The position numbers were made by a program, and so were the translations under genes. A stretch of 64,000 nt of DNA from Chitinophaga niabensis (GTDB lineage: Bacteria > Bacteroidota > Bacteroidia > Chitinophagales > Chitinophagaceae). Below, piece by piece: positions 17,005 through 24,816 of the stretch. The notes beneath the pieces were generated by a model. That model worked only from the letters and a program-made list of their open reading frames with translations. It made no database searches and was not told where the DNA came from. The first letter of the stretch is position 1. Every line of letters begins with the position of its first letter. The DNA lies in NCBI RefSeq assembly GCF_039545795.1, contig NZ_CP154260.1, positions 6,267,001 to 6,331,000 of the forward strand, written 5' to 3'.

Positions 17005-17469
17005 ATGAAACAGGTACTTTTTGGCGGCTTAGCCGCTTTATCGATGTTTATTTATGCCTGTCAGGGCACCAGCAAAAACACAGGAGGAGACACTTCTGCC
17101 GTGGTAACCACCGCTTCCCCTTCCTGGAAACTGGAAGGCACCCGCTGGAAGCTGAAGGAATTTCCGGCGAACCCTATCGCGATCCCGCCCAGCGAAAAGG
17201 ACATCTATATTTCCTTTGTGGATACTTCTTCCCAGATCCAGGGATTTTTGGGCTGTAATGGCTTTGGTGGCAAATACCTTGCTACGGACAAGGGGGATCT
17301 TCAGATCTCCGATGTGGTCTCTACACAAATGGCTTGTCCTTCCCTGGATGTGGAGAATGCGTTGGGGAAAGCAATGGCTGCCACCAGTAAGTATACGATC
17401 GATAAAGACCTCCTGCGTTTACAGCGGGGAGATTCTATTCTGGCAACATTCACAGCTATCCAACAATAA
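17005..17469 (+). CDS. META-domain lipoprotein (HslJ-like)
   Basis: The 154-residue protein starts MKQVLFGGLAALSMFIYAC with Cys19 as a likely lipidation site. The mature part is one META domain: KLEGTRWKLKEF, the GFLGCNGFGGKY turn and the diagnostic TQMACP motif. Related proteins (HslJ, heat-inducible secreted META proteins) are periplasmic or outer-membrane bound and not enzymatically defined. It is followed 12 bp later by another lipoprotein gene, with which it is probably transcribed. Confidence 0.9.
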   Translation: MKQVLFGGLAALSMFIYACQGTSKNTGGDTSAVVTTASPSWKLEGTRWKLKEFPANPIAIPPSEKDIYISFVDTSSQIQGFLGCNGFGGKYLATDKGDLQISDVVSTQMACPSLDVENALGKAMAATSKYTIDKDLLRLQRGDSILATFTAIQQ

Positions 17470-17481
17470 AACATAAAGCAT

Positions 17482-17931
17482 ATGCAAAAGTATTTTTTAA
17501 TAATGGCAGCCGCGGCAACGTTCATGGCCTGCCAGAGCAATACCAGTAATACGCAGACCACCACAGATTCTGCTGCTGATAAAATGAAAGAGGGAGTGGA
17601 GCAGGTGAAAGAAGGTGTAGAAATGAAAGCAGATACCGTAGGTGCTTACCTCAAAGAACAGAAAGAAATAGCACAGGCGAAGTTGAAAGAAAAAAGAGAT
17701 GAACTGGATGCGAAGATTGAAGAGTTAAAGAAAGACGGCAGCAAGAAAAGCGAACGTGCGCGCAAAAGATTGGAAGAGGCAAGAGATGATCTGAATAAGA
17801 CCATGGAGGATGTGAAGAATAGTACCGTGGAAGCCTGGGAGGAAACGAAGAAAGGAATGGATAAATCGCTGAAGAAAGCAGATAGTGAGTGGGAGGAATT
17901 TAAGCGTGATTTTAAAGAGTTGTTCAGATAG
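17482..17931 (+). CDS. Coiled-coil lipoprotein
   Basis: A lipobox ends at Cys17 (TFMAC). The remaining 130 residues are almost entirely lysine, glutamate, aspartate and alanine in heptad-like order (KEGVEQVKEGVEMKADTV, KLKEKRDELDAKIEELKK), predicting a long coiled coil or amphipathic helices anchored to the membrane. Repeated KEGVE units near residue 35-50 resemble apolipoprotein-like stress proteins, but I do not assign a family. It is cotranscribed with the META lipoprotein and ends at a terminator. Confidence 0.8.
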   Translation: MQKYFLIMAAAATFMACQSNTSNTQTTTDSAADKMKEGVEQVKEGVEMKADTVGAYLKEQKEIAQAKLKEKRDELDAKIEELKKDGSKKSERARKRLEEARDDLNKTMEDVKNSTVEAWEETKKGMDKSLKKADSEWEEFKRDFKELFR

Positions 17932-17937
17932 AAAAGG

Positions 17938-17963
17938 AAGGTGTTCAAACGAACACCTTTTTT
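17938..17963 (+). terminator. Terminator of the lipoprotein pair
   Basis: AAGGTGTTC and GAACACCTT form a 9-bp stem with a four-base loop, followed by a T run. Confidence 0.88.
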
Positions 17964-17991
17964 GTTTAGATGGGCTGGTATAAAGGAATCC

Positions 17992-18021
17992 GATCATTTT
18001 GCCGACATCGGAAAAATGATC
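17992..18021. repeat. Palindrome 1 of a three-copy family
   Basis: GATCATTTTGCCGA and TCGGAAAAATGATC (14-nt arms, one mismatch, CA spacer). Related to the two copies at 18071 and 18160 in sequence and in flanking bases (a CC just before it, and ATGA at the arm end). Lies in the convergent gap between the lipoprotein pair and the unknown gene at 18217. Confidence 0.8.
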
Positions 18022-18070
18022 AAGAATGATTTCATCTTTTTATTTAGATCCCCAACAGCGCTGGTTTCCA

Positions 18071-18098
18071 ATCATCTTATTTACATCAATAAAATGAT
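18071..18098. repeat. Palindrome 2 of a three-copy family
   Basis: ATCATCTTATTTA and TCAATAAAATGAT (13-nt arms, two mismatches, CA spacer), centred 78 bp from copy 1. Confidence 0.75.
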
Positions 18099-18159
18099 GA
18101 GTAAAAGAAGGGGCCAGCCTTGATCAATTCATTTTAATTCGCCAGAGATGTGACTTCCG

Positions 18160-18187
18160 ATCATTTTGTCGATATCGACAAAATGAT
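18160..18187. repeat. Palindrome 3 of a three-copy family (perfect)
   Basis: Half-site ATCATTTTGTCGAT followed at once by its exact reverse complement: a perfect 28-nt palindrome, centred 89 bp from copy 2. Confidence 0.85.
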
Positions 18188-18216
18188 GGAATGAAATAAG
18201 GCCCATACGATATTAT

Positions 18217-18744
18217 TTAGCTATATCTGTATTTTTTCCGGACGATATTACCTGCTATATCATGTACCCATAGCCAGATACTTTCACCTTCCTGTATATC
18301 CCCGAGGTTATATTCCCAGAGATCATTCTTTAATAGGGCGAAGCCGGTTCTCTTTTCTGTGCCGGAGGGGTCCTGAATGGCAACTTTTACTTTTTCTACG
18401 CGGTGTTTACCCCTGGCTTTGATGGCGATGGTCTTTTCCTCTACACTTACTTCCACTTCCGGTTTATGGTATGCATCCTGGAAGGCTGCGTTGAAAGCAG
18501 TCTGGCCGGGTTTGGCGATGGACTTGTAGAAGGCCTTCTTAGCGGGGTCTTTAATGACCTGTTTGGCGAAATCGTTCGCTCTTTTGAAGCGTTCCTGGTT
18601 CGCGATCTGGGTGGGCGTTTTAGGCGGGTATGGTTTCGGTGGTTTGCACATAATGGTTTTTCCGTTCCGTTGACGGAAAACTACCTGGCCACCGAAAGTT
18701 CCGGTTGCCCCGCGGGTAATGACGTTATGTTCCGAGATTGCCAT
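18217..18744 (-). CDS. Uncharacterised 175-aa protein
   Basis: The ATG at 18744 is preferred to the GTG at 18771. The protein starts MAISEHNVITRGATGTFGGQ and goes on to VVFRQRNGKTIMCKPPKP; the pattern small N-terminal repeat, GxxG, QxVFR, then a K-rich stretch matches a protein type I have seen in Bacteroidota genomes without assigned function. About 60 helical residues follow (PTQIANQERFKRANDFAKQVIKDP) and then a C-terminal beta-sandwich-like part (EVEVSVEEKTIAIKARG, SIWLWVHDIAGNIVRKKY). No signal peptide. It ends at a gap with three palindromes and is preceded by an element also found before the gene at 59103. Confidence 0.65.
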   Translation of the reverse strand: MAISEHNVITRGATGTFGGQVVFRQRNGKTIMCKPPKPYPPKTPTQIANQERFKRANDFAKQVIKDPAKKAFYKSIAKPGQTAFNAAFQDAYHKPEVEVSVEEKTIAIKARGKHRVEKVKVAIQDPSGTEKRTGFALLKNDLWEYNLGDIQEGESIWLWVHDIAGNIVRKKYRYS

Positions 18745-18782
18745 GGTACTAAGATAGATAATATCTGACACATATCAAAGCG

Positions 18783-18802
18783 TATCTTTAGCCTATGTCA
18801 AG
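18783..18802 (-). promoter_or_regulatory. Upstream element shared with the gene at 59103
   Basis: The + strand reads TATCTTTAGCCTATGTCAAG; 19 of 20 bases recur at 59187-59206. On the minus strand it contains TTGACATAGGCT and is followed by TACGCTTTG, so it could hold a promoter. It lies 39-58 bp upstream of the 18744 start. Confidence 0.45.
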
Positions 18803-18840
18803 CGAATATGGGATATAGGAGGGTACTAAGGAAGACGAAT

Positions 18841-18871
18841 AAAAAAAGGGCGTCCATACAGGACGCCCTTT
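18841..18871 (-). terminator. Terminator of the second Gfo/Idh gene
   Basis: AAAGGGCGTCC and GGACGCCCTTT form an 11-bp stem with a five-base loop, and on the minus strand a T run follows. Confidence 0.88.
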
Positions 18872-18892
18872 CAAAATTTAATAATTCAATTA

Positions 18893-20341
18893 TCAGGAAC
18901 CCAGCTTCCAGCCATCACGATAAGTTCTCTTCACAAACTGGTTAGCATCATCGAAGTTGGTGATCTTCATGTTCGGACCATCCCACAGCAGTTTAATATA
19001 ACGGCCTGGATAATCAAAACCATTACCATTTGCTTTAGGCTTACGAACATCATAGCTACGGATAGCCAGGTTACCCATCAGCAAAGTCTCTGTTAACGGA
19101 CCGGCAATCTCAAATGGAGAGCTGACTTCTTTCTTACCATAACCAGCGATGGCTGCATTCACCCATTGTACATAGTGCCCTTCCGGAACACGTGCAATAG
19201 TTTGTTTTACATTCACCTCTTTGCTACGGGAAGTTGGCAAAAGGGTGGGAGAGATACCATAAGTACCGCACATCATCTTACCTTTTGTACCAATAAAGAT
19301 GGCACCGTTACCACCATCGCCCATTCTTTCATTTGGTCCCAGTTCTTCAGGACGTGCAGGTTGAATACCACCGTCCATCCAATGCAGTTTCACATCTGGT
19401 TTACCTTTCTTGCCTTTAAAGTTCAGGATGCAATGAGAAGAAGGAGGGCAACTGTCCGGGAAGTAACCTTGTTTGAACTCGTCAACATATACGCTACCCA
19501 CACTGGCTTCTGCAGACTCAGGATAACCCAGGTCCAGCACACGGAAAGGAGGTTCCACGATATGGCAACCCATGTCTCCGAGCGCACCGGTACCATAATC
19601 CCACCAGCCACGCCAGTTGAAAGGAACCAGTTTATTTACATAATCCTTTTTAGGAGCAGTACCTAACCAGAGATCCCAATCCAGGTCTGAAGGGATCGGG
19701 GCTGGTGTTGAAGGCCAGGGAATACCTTGTGGCCAAACAGGACGGTTGGTCCAGCAGTATACTTCCTTCACATCACCAATGAGGCCGGCATTATACCATT
19801 CCATCAATTGGCGAACACCATCACCGGAAGCACCCTGGTTGCCCATTTGGGTAACTACTTTATATTTCTTCGCAGCTTCTGTGAGCATGCGCGCTTCGTA
19901 AATATCATGCGTCAGGGGTTTTTGCACGTATACGTGTTTACCCAGCTGCATAGCGGCCATTGCCTGGATAGCGTGACTGTGATCCGGGGTGGATACAGAA
20001 ACGGCATCAATGTTCTTGTGTTCTTTGTCCAGCATTTCGCGGTAGTCCCTGTAAAACTTCGCTTTCGGGAAACGCTTTACAGAATTTGCGGCACGACTGT
20101 CGTGCACGTCACACAGAACGGTAATATCTGCCGGTCCTTTTGCGAACTCAGCAATATCGCTTTCTCCTTTACCGCCAACTCCAATGCCTGCTACCCTCAA
20201 CTTATCGCTTGGCGCTGTGTACCCTTTACCTCCTAATACGTGACGTGGAACGATCATAAATCCTGCGGCAGCTGTTGCGGTGCCCGTTAGAAATGATCTA
20301 CGTGAAATCTGGTTTCCTTTGTTATTCTTTTCCGTAACCAT
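18893..20341 (-). CDS. Tat-exported Gfo/Idh/MocA family oxidoreductase
   Basis: The 482-residue protein has ISRRSFLTGTATAAAGFMIV, a twin-arginine signal, then VAGIGVGGKGESD as the dinucleotide glycine loop and VYVQKPLTHD as the family K-P motif. It differs from the protein at 11862 by longer loops (WPQGIPWPSTPAPIPSDLDWDLWLG, PPSSHCILNFKG), a layout common in large Bacteroidota exported members. These act on sugars outside the cytoplasm and are often linked with 3-keto-glycoside steps. It is monocistronic with its own terminator. Confidence 0.93.
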   Translation of the reverse strand: MVTEKNNKGNQISRRSFLTGTATAAAGFMIVPRHVLGGKGYTAPSDKLRVAGIGVGGKGESDIAEFAKGPADITVLCDVHDSRAANSVKRFPKAKFYRDYREMLDKEHKNIDAVSVSTPDHSHAIQAMAAMQLGKHVYVQKPLTHDIYEARMLTEAAKKYKVVTQMGNQGASGDGVRQLMEWYNAGLIGDVKEVYCWTNRPVWPQGIPWPSTPAPIPSDLDWDLWLGTAPKKDYVNKLVPFNWRGWWDYGTGALGDMGCHIVEPPFRVLDLGYPESAEASVGSVYVDEFKQGYFPDSCPPSSHCILNFKGKKGKPDVKLHWMDGGIQPARPEELGPNERMGDGGNGAIFIGTKGKMMCGTYGISPTLLPTSRSKEVNVKQTIARVPEGHYVQWVNAAIAGYGKKEVSSPFEIAGPLTETLLMGNLAIRSYDVRKPKANGNGFDYPGRYIKLLWDGPNMKITNFDDANQFVKRTYRDGWKLGS

Positions 20342-20500
20342 GATTTGATAAATTTTCGTTCAATATAATAGAAAAAACTTTAGTATTTCCAATAAAATCT
20401 ATGGGCGGTTCCTTTGCTAAATCGTTTTTATACAGGGTTTGAGGAAGAAGCCCTTCCCGCAAGGCATACAAGTTAATAAATAGCCCGGTTAAGCCATCAT

Positions 20501-20508
20501 TAAATTTG
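20501..20508 (+). promoter_or_regulatory. -7 promoter box for the peptide transporter
   Basis: TAAATTTG matches TAnnTTTG exactly, 53 bp before the ATG at 20562. Confidence 0.45.
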
Positions 20509-20561
20509 GCCGCTATGGGTATTTGTTGTTATTTTTAGCGCCATCAAAACAACCTGCTAAA

Positions 20562-22199
20562 ATGAGTTCTACCCGCAAGCATCCGGCAGCGCTGCCGTTC
20601 TTATTCTTTTCCGAAATGTGGGAAAGGTTCGGCTTTTACCTGCTCCTGGCCATTTTACAAATGTACCTCACTGATGCTGAAACCGGCGGATGGGCTATGG
20701 ACCGCAAAACAGCGGTAGATATCTTCGGTACTTTTATCGCCTTTGTTTACCTCACCCCCTTTGTGGGCGGCCTGCTGGCAGACCGGAAAATAGGATATAT
20801 CCAATCCATTATCTGGGGCGGTATCCTCATGGGGATCGGCTATTGCGGTCTTGCTGTACACAACCTCACCGTTTTTTATGCCTCCCTGGCCCTCATATGT
20901 ATAGGTAACGGTTTTTTCAAACCCAATATTTCAACCCTCTTGGGTAATGTATATAATGATGAACGCTACAAAGAACTGAAAGATACCGGGTACAATATCT
21001 TTTATATGGGTATCAACCTTGGGGCTTTTACCTGTACATTCATTGCTGCCTACCTGAGGAACACCATAGGATGGGGTGCTGCATTCATTGCTGCAGGTAT
21101 AGGGATGTTCATTGGTGTGATCATTTTTGCGATCGGACTTAAACATTACCGGCATGCAGATGTGCGCAAACCAGAACAACCGGGAGATATGAGCCTGAAC
21201 AATATTTTTGCGCAGGTATTCATTCCTGTATTGGTGGTTGGGGCCATCGGATGGTTCATTCCCGGAAATATTTTTGGTACGGATTCTACTGACGCATTCA
21301 TTTTCGCCTGTCTGCCTATTGTATATTTCTTTGCCAACCTGCTGCGCAAAGCCGGTGCCACAGATAAACAGCCGGTAAAAGCCCTGCTGGCTATTTTCGC
21401 TGTATCCATTTTATTCTGGGCAGTGTTCAAACAAAATGGTACGGCACTCACCACCTGGGCACAATATTATACTGACAGAGAAATGCCGGCTGCCCTGGTT
21501 GCTCCTGCAAAAACACTCATGCTCTCTGAAACGGTGACCAATAAACAGGATTCCGTAGTATCCTACGACAATGAATTCCGTGTGATCAAAAATGCGGATG
21601 GCAAACCCGTAAAAGAATTTGGCAAACCGGTATACCTGAAAAATGTAGCGCCGGAAAAAATGCCGCCGGAAGGAGAAAGTATCAATCTTATCAACACGGA
21701 ACAATTCCAATCTGTGAACCCTTTCTTCGTGATTGTGCTCACGCCACTGGTAGTTGCCTTTTTTGCTTTCCTGAGAAAACGGAAGAAAGAACCGTCCACA
21801 CCTACTAAGATCGCCTGGGGCCTTGTTATTTCATCCTTGTCCACTTTTATGATGGTAGCGGCTGTGATGGCCTGTGGCAACGGACAGGAGAAAGCGTCTT
21901 TCTGGTGGCTCTTCGGATGTTATGGTGTGATCACTGCAGGGGAATTATTATTAAGTCCGATGGGGCTTTCACTGGTTTCGAAACTCAGTCCGCCGAGGCT
22001 CACTTCCCTGATGATGGGAGGTTGGTTCCTGGCTACTTCCATGGGGAATAAACTGTCTGGCGTATTAGCTGCCACATGGGATCTCTATGAGAATAAAGCG
22101 AATTACTTCCTCGTGAACTTTGTACTGCTGATCTTTTCGGCGGGGATCATATTTGTGATGTTACGCTGGTTGAACAGGGTTTTCAAAGCAAATACATAA
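20562..22199 (+). CDS. POT family peptide MFS transporter
   Basis: The ATG at 20562 gives 545 residues; an upstream TTG at 20523 would only add hydrophobic filler. The start PFLFFSEMWERFGFY contains the ExxERF proton-coupling motif of proton-dependent oligopeptide transporters, and GGLLADRKIG follows TM2. About 12-14 hydrophobic helices are visible. A hydrophilic region of about 80 residues (about residues 310-390, DREMPAALVAPAKT to INTEQFQSVNP) interrupts the transmembrane pattern, longer than in E. coli DtpA-type proteins. It imports di- and tripeptides; the DPP7 gene 4 kb upstream could supply them. Confidence 0.93.
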   Translation: MSSTRKHPAALPFLFFSEMWERFGFYLLLAILQMYLTDAETGGWAMDRKTAVDIFGTFIAFVYLTPFVGGLLADRKIGYIQSIIWGGILMGIGYCGLAVHNLTVFYASLALICIGNGFFKPNISTLLGNVYNDERYKELKDTGYNIFYMGINLGAFTCTFIAAYLRNTIGWGAAFIAAGIGMFIGVIIFAIGLKHYRHADVRKPEQPGDMSLNNIFAQVFIPVLVVGAIGWFIPGNIFGTDSTDAFIFACLPIVYFFANLLRKAGATDKQPVKALLAIFAVSILFWAVFKQNGTALTTWAQYYTDREMPAALVAPAKTLMLSETVTNKQDSVVSYDNEFRVIKNADGKPVKEFGKPVYLKNVAPEKMPPEGESINLINTEQFQSVNPFFVIVLTPLVVAFFAFLRKRKKEPSTPTKIAWGLVISSLSTFMMVAAVMACGNGQEKASFWWLFGCYGVITAGELLLSPMGLSLVSKLSPPRLTSLMMGGWFLATSMGNKLSGVLAATWDLYENKANYFLVNFVLLIFSAGIIFVMLRWLNRVFKANT

Positions 22200-22203
22200 A
22201 TGA

Positions 22204-22240
22204 AAAGAGGGTGTTTTGCCGGCAGCGAAACACCCTCTTT
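22204..22240. terminator. Hairpin between the converging POT and subunit-3 genes
   Basis: AAAGAGGGTGTTT and AAACACCCTCTTT form a 13-bp perfect stem. T runs are short, but the position between two stop codons suits a terminator. Confidence 0.7.
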
Positions 22241-22288
22241 GCATAAAGCACCAAGCCCCAGGATGGGGATTTGTTTTTTTTAATGATG

Positions 22289-22975
22289 TTAGCTTTCCCA
22301 GGTCATTATCTTCCCCCTGTCTTCTTTCTTCAAACAAACGGCCAGCATCTTTTCATCATACGCTAAGCCATACTGCTGCAATACATCTGCAGGTACACCA
22401 TCCCATTCATTGGGCTGATTGCCTTTGTAGCCGAGATCTTCCAATCCCATTTTGCTGGTGAAGAAACCAGTTGCTGTCAGATTCCGTATCGTACTAAAAA
22501 ACGCAACGCCCTGGCTTACAAGAGGCGTGGCCCTCTCAGGGAATGCAATCTCATCCACCACGCCCAGTTGCTCTGCAGCAGCAAGCTCCGTGAATGATTT
22601 ATTATGCTTTTTCATGGAATGCATATCCAGCCAGCGTAAACCTCCGCGTATGGGCGTTTGGAATTTTGGCTGATCTTTTACAATGAACTCAATGAAATCC
22701 GGCACTTTAGCATCCGTAGCACTGCCGGAATGTTCATCTTTTGGGATGATGATATCCACCAATACAGCGATTGTTTTCATCTCTGCATCCGTAAAGAACT
22801 TTTCAGCCAGCAGTGCATTATCCCGCAACACTTCTTCCGGTTGCCGGCCATAATCCTTTAATACACCCGCACCCACTTTAGCTTCTTCCTTCGGTTTAGG
22901 ATCACAGGCACTCAGGATCACGCCGGAGGACAAAGTGCCTATCATCAAGGCTTTCAGCGATTCTCTTCTATCCAT
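22289..22975 (-). CDS. Gluconate 2-dehydrogenase subunit 3 family protein
   Basis: This 228-residue protein starts MDRRESLKALMIGTLSSGVILSAC, which reads as a twin-arginine-like signal followed by a lipobox at Cys24. The rest is the helical subunit 3 fold (FTDAEMKTIAVLVDIIIPKDEHSGSATDAKVPDFIEFIVKDQ). In related dehydrogenases this small subunit carries the Tat signal and brings the signal-less flavoprotein through as a complex. It lies 5 bp behind the GMC gene, which lacks its own signal peptide, so the two are almost certainly partners. Gluconate itself as substrate is not established. Confidence 0.9.
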   Translation of the reverse strand: MDRRESLKALMIGTLSSGVILSACDPKPKEEAKVGAGVLKDYGRQPEEVLRDNALLAEKFFTDAEMKTIAVLVDIIIPKDEHSGSATDAKVPDFIEFIVKDQPKFQTPIRGGLRWLDMHSMKKHNKSFTELAAAEQLGVVDEIAFPERATPLVSQGVAFFSTIRNLTATGFFTSKMGLEDLGYKGNQPNEWDGVPADVLQQYGLAYDEKMLAVCLKKEDRGKIMTWES

Positions 22976-22980
22976 GATAA

Positions 22981-24714
22981 TTAGAGATTTTGTTTTTTCA
23001 ATTCATCAACAATGTATTCTGATGCGCGCATAGACAATGCAAGGATCGTCCAGGTAGGATTTTTATCCGCCTGCGAAACAAAGGCGCCACCATCTACCAC
23101 AAACAGGTTCTTCACATCATGCGCCTGGTTGAACTTGTTCAGCACAGAGGTTTTCGGATCATTCCCCATACGCGTAGTACCTACTTCGTGAATGATACGG
23201 CCAGGGTTTTCCAGTCCGTACATAGTTTCAGGCCCGGCTTTTGTTCCATTCGGAATAGCGCCGATTTCATGGAAGAGCTGCTCGAATGTATCCTGCATGT
23301 GTTTGGCCTGTTTGATCTCATGTTCACTCCAGGTATAATTGAAACGTAATACAGGGATACCGAATTTATCCACTACGTTCGGGTCTATCTCGCAATAATT
23401 ATCTATCCGCGGAATAGCTTCCCCTCTTCCTGCAAATCCAATGCTGGCGCCATAATAACGGCGATAGTCATCTTTCAGTGCAGCGCCATATCCGCCGGCA
23501 TTTCTTAGTGCCCTGCCTGCCTCTTTTACATGTACGCTTTCAACCCCGAAACCAAATCCATAACCCGGCATGCTCATGCCGCCACCCATTTCAATATGAT
23601 ACCCTCTCGCAAAATCAAGTTTTTTATTATCCAGCCACCAGGGAACATACATGTGCATGCCACCTACGCCATCTTCATTATACCGCTTGCGGTTCATCAA
23701 TGCAGGAACAAAAGCTGACCTGGATGCGCCGGTAGAATCATGCAGATATTTACCCACCACACCACTGGAATTAGCCAGCCCGTTGGGATGCATGGGAGAT
23801 TTTGAATTGAGCAGCAAACGCGCAGATTCACAGGCGCTGGCGGCTAATACTACCACACGCGCAGAGATCTGATGTTCTTCCAAAGTATTCCTGTCAACAT
23901 AAGAAACACCGGTTGCCTTGCCGGAAGCATCGGTTAATACTTCACGCACCATGGCATCGGTAAAGAGTTCCATGGTTCCGATCTTCAATGCCGGTTTAAC
24001 AAGACAGGTAGAAGAGGAGAAGTCAGCGTACACACTGCAACCACGGCCACACTGACCGCAAAAGAAACAGCTGCCGCGTTCTTTATTCACAGGCCTTGTT
24101 AGCATAGACATGCGTGAATGGATCACAGGGATCTTCAGTTTATCTCCCGCCTTTTTCACCATCAGCTCATGCAAACGGGGTTTTGGAGGAGGAAGGAAAA
24201 ATCCGTCCGGTTCATTATGGATACCTTCTTTGGAACCAAATACACCGATCAGTTTATCCACGCGGTCGTAAAAAGGTTTCACATCATCATAACCAATTGG
24301 CCAGTCATCTCCATGCCCATCAATACTTGCATGTTTAAAATCATTGGGCCCAAAACGAAGGGAGATGCGCCCCCAGTGATTGGTTCGGCCACCCAGCATG
24401 CGGGAGCGGAACCAGTCGAATTTGGTGCCGTTCTTTTGCGTGTAAGGTTCTCCGTTAATTTCCCATCCGCCATAAGCTGCGTCAAAATCTCCGAAAGGCC
24501 GCGTGGTGTTAGCACCACGGCGGGGAGATTCATAAGGCCACTTTAGCTGGGTTTGCTGTTTCGGATCTGCCGGATCATATTTGGGTCCCGCTTCCAGAAG
24601 CGCTACCTTTAAGCCAGCTTCAGATAGCACTTTTGCTGCCATACCGCCACCGGCTCCGGAGCCAACGATGCAAACGTCATACACCCTGGCCTGTTTTTTT
24701 ATCTCAAATGCCAT
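22981..24714 (-). CDS. GMC-type FAD-dependent sugar dehydrogenase
   Basis: The start is the ATG at 24714 (MAFEIKKQARVYD), giving 577 residues; the open frame runs 165 codons further upstream, but that part overlaps the divergent gluconokinase and is a shadow. The FAD site VCIVGSGAGGGMAAKVLSEAG is at residues 13-33 and the C-terminal motif (GGAFVSQADKNPTWTILAL) is intact. A cysteine cluster, SCFFCGQCGRGC, recalls the Fe-S site reported for bacterial FAD glucose dehydrogenases. No signal peptide, consistent with export alongside subunit 3. The gene pair faces a gluconokinase gene 102 bp away. Confidence 0.9.
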   Translation of the reverse strand: MAFEIKKQARVYDVCIVGSGAGGGMAAKVLSEAGLKVALLEAGPKYDPADPKQQTQLKWPYESPRRGANTTRPFGDFDAAYGGWEINGEPYTQKNGTKFDWFRSRMLGGRTNHWGRISLRFGPNDFKHASIDGHGDDWPIGYDDVKPFYDRVDKLIGVFGSKEGIHNEPDGFFLPPPKPRLHELMVKKAGDKLKIPVIHSRMSMLTRPVNKERGSCFFCGQCGRGCSVYADFSSSTCLVKPALKIGTMELFTDAMVREVLTDASGKATGVSYVDRNTLEEHQISARVVVLAASACESARLLLNSKSPMHPNGLANSSGVVGKYLHDSTGASRSAFVPALMNRKRYNEDGVGGMHMYVPWWLDNKKLDFARGYHIEMGGGMSMPGYGFGFGVESVHVKEAGRALRNAGGYGAALKDDYRRYYGASIGFAGRGEAIPRIDNYCEIDPNVVDKFGIPVLRFNYTWSEHEIKQAKHMQDTFEQLFHEIGAIPNGTKAGPETMYGLENPGRIIHEVGTTRMGNDPKTSVLNKFNQAHDVKNLFVVDGGAFVSQADKNPTWTILALSMRASEYIVDELKKQNL

Positions 24715-24816
24715 TAGGAACGTGGATTGTTTTATGAAAGATTTGACCTGTAAGGCTTTAAATCTATAAATTAAATGCGGAAATGAAAAGTGTTTTTTAC
24801 TTTCGGCTTCTATTCT

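Noticed and set aside
17941..18123. 60-codon frame in the palindrome gap
   Set aside because: Starts with GTG inside the terminator region, has no ribosome site, and its KM-type repeats follow from the palindromes. DinD-like wording (DHFADxxKM) is too short to count.
22289..24714. True gluconate 2-dehydrogenase
   Set aside because: Subunit families match, but the substrate cannot be set from sequence and no cytochrome subunit is present.
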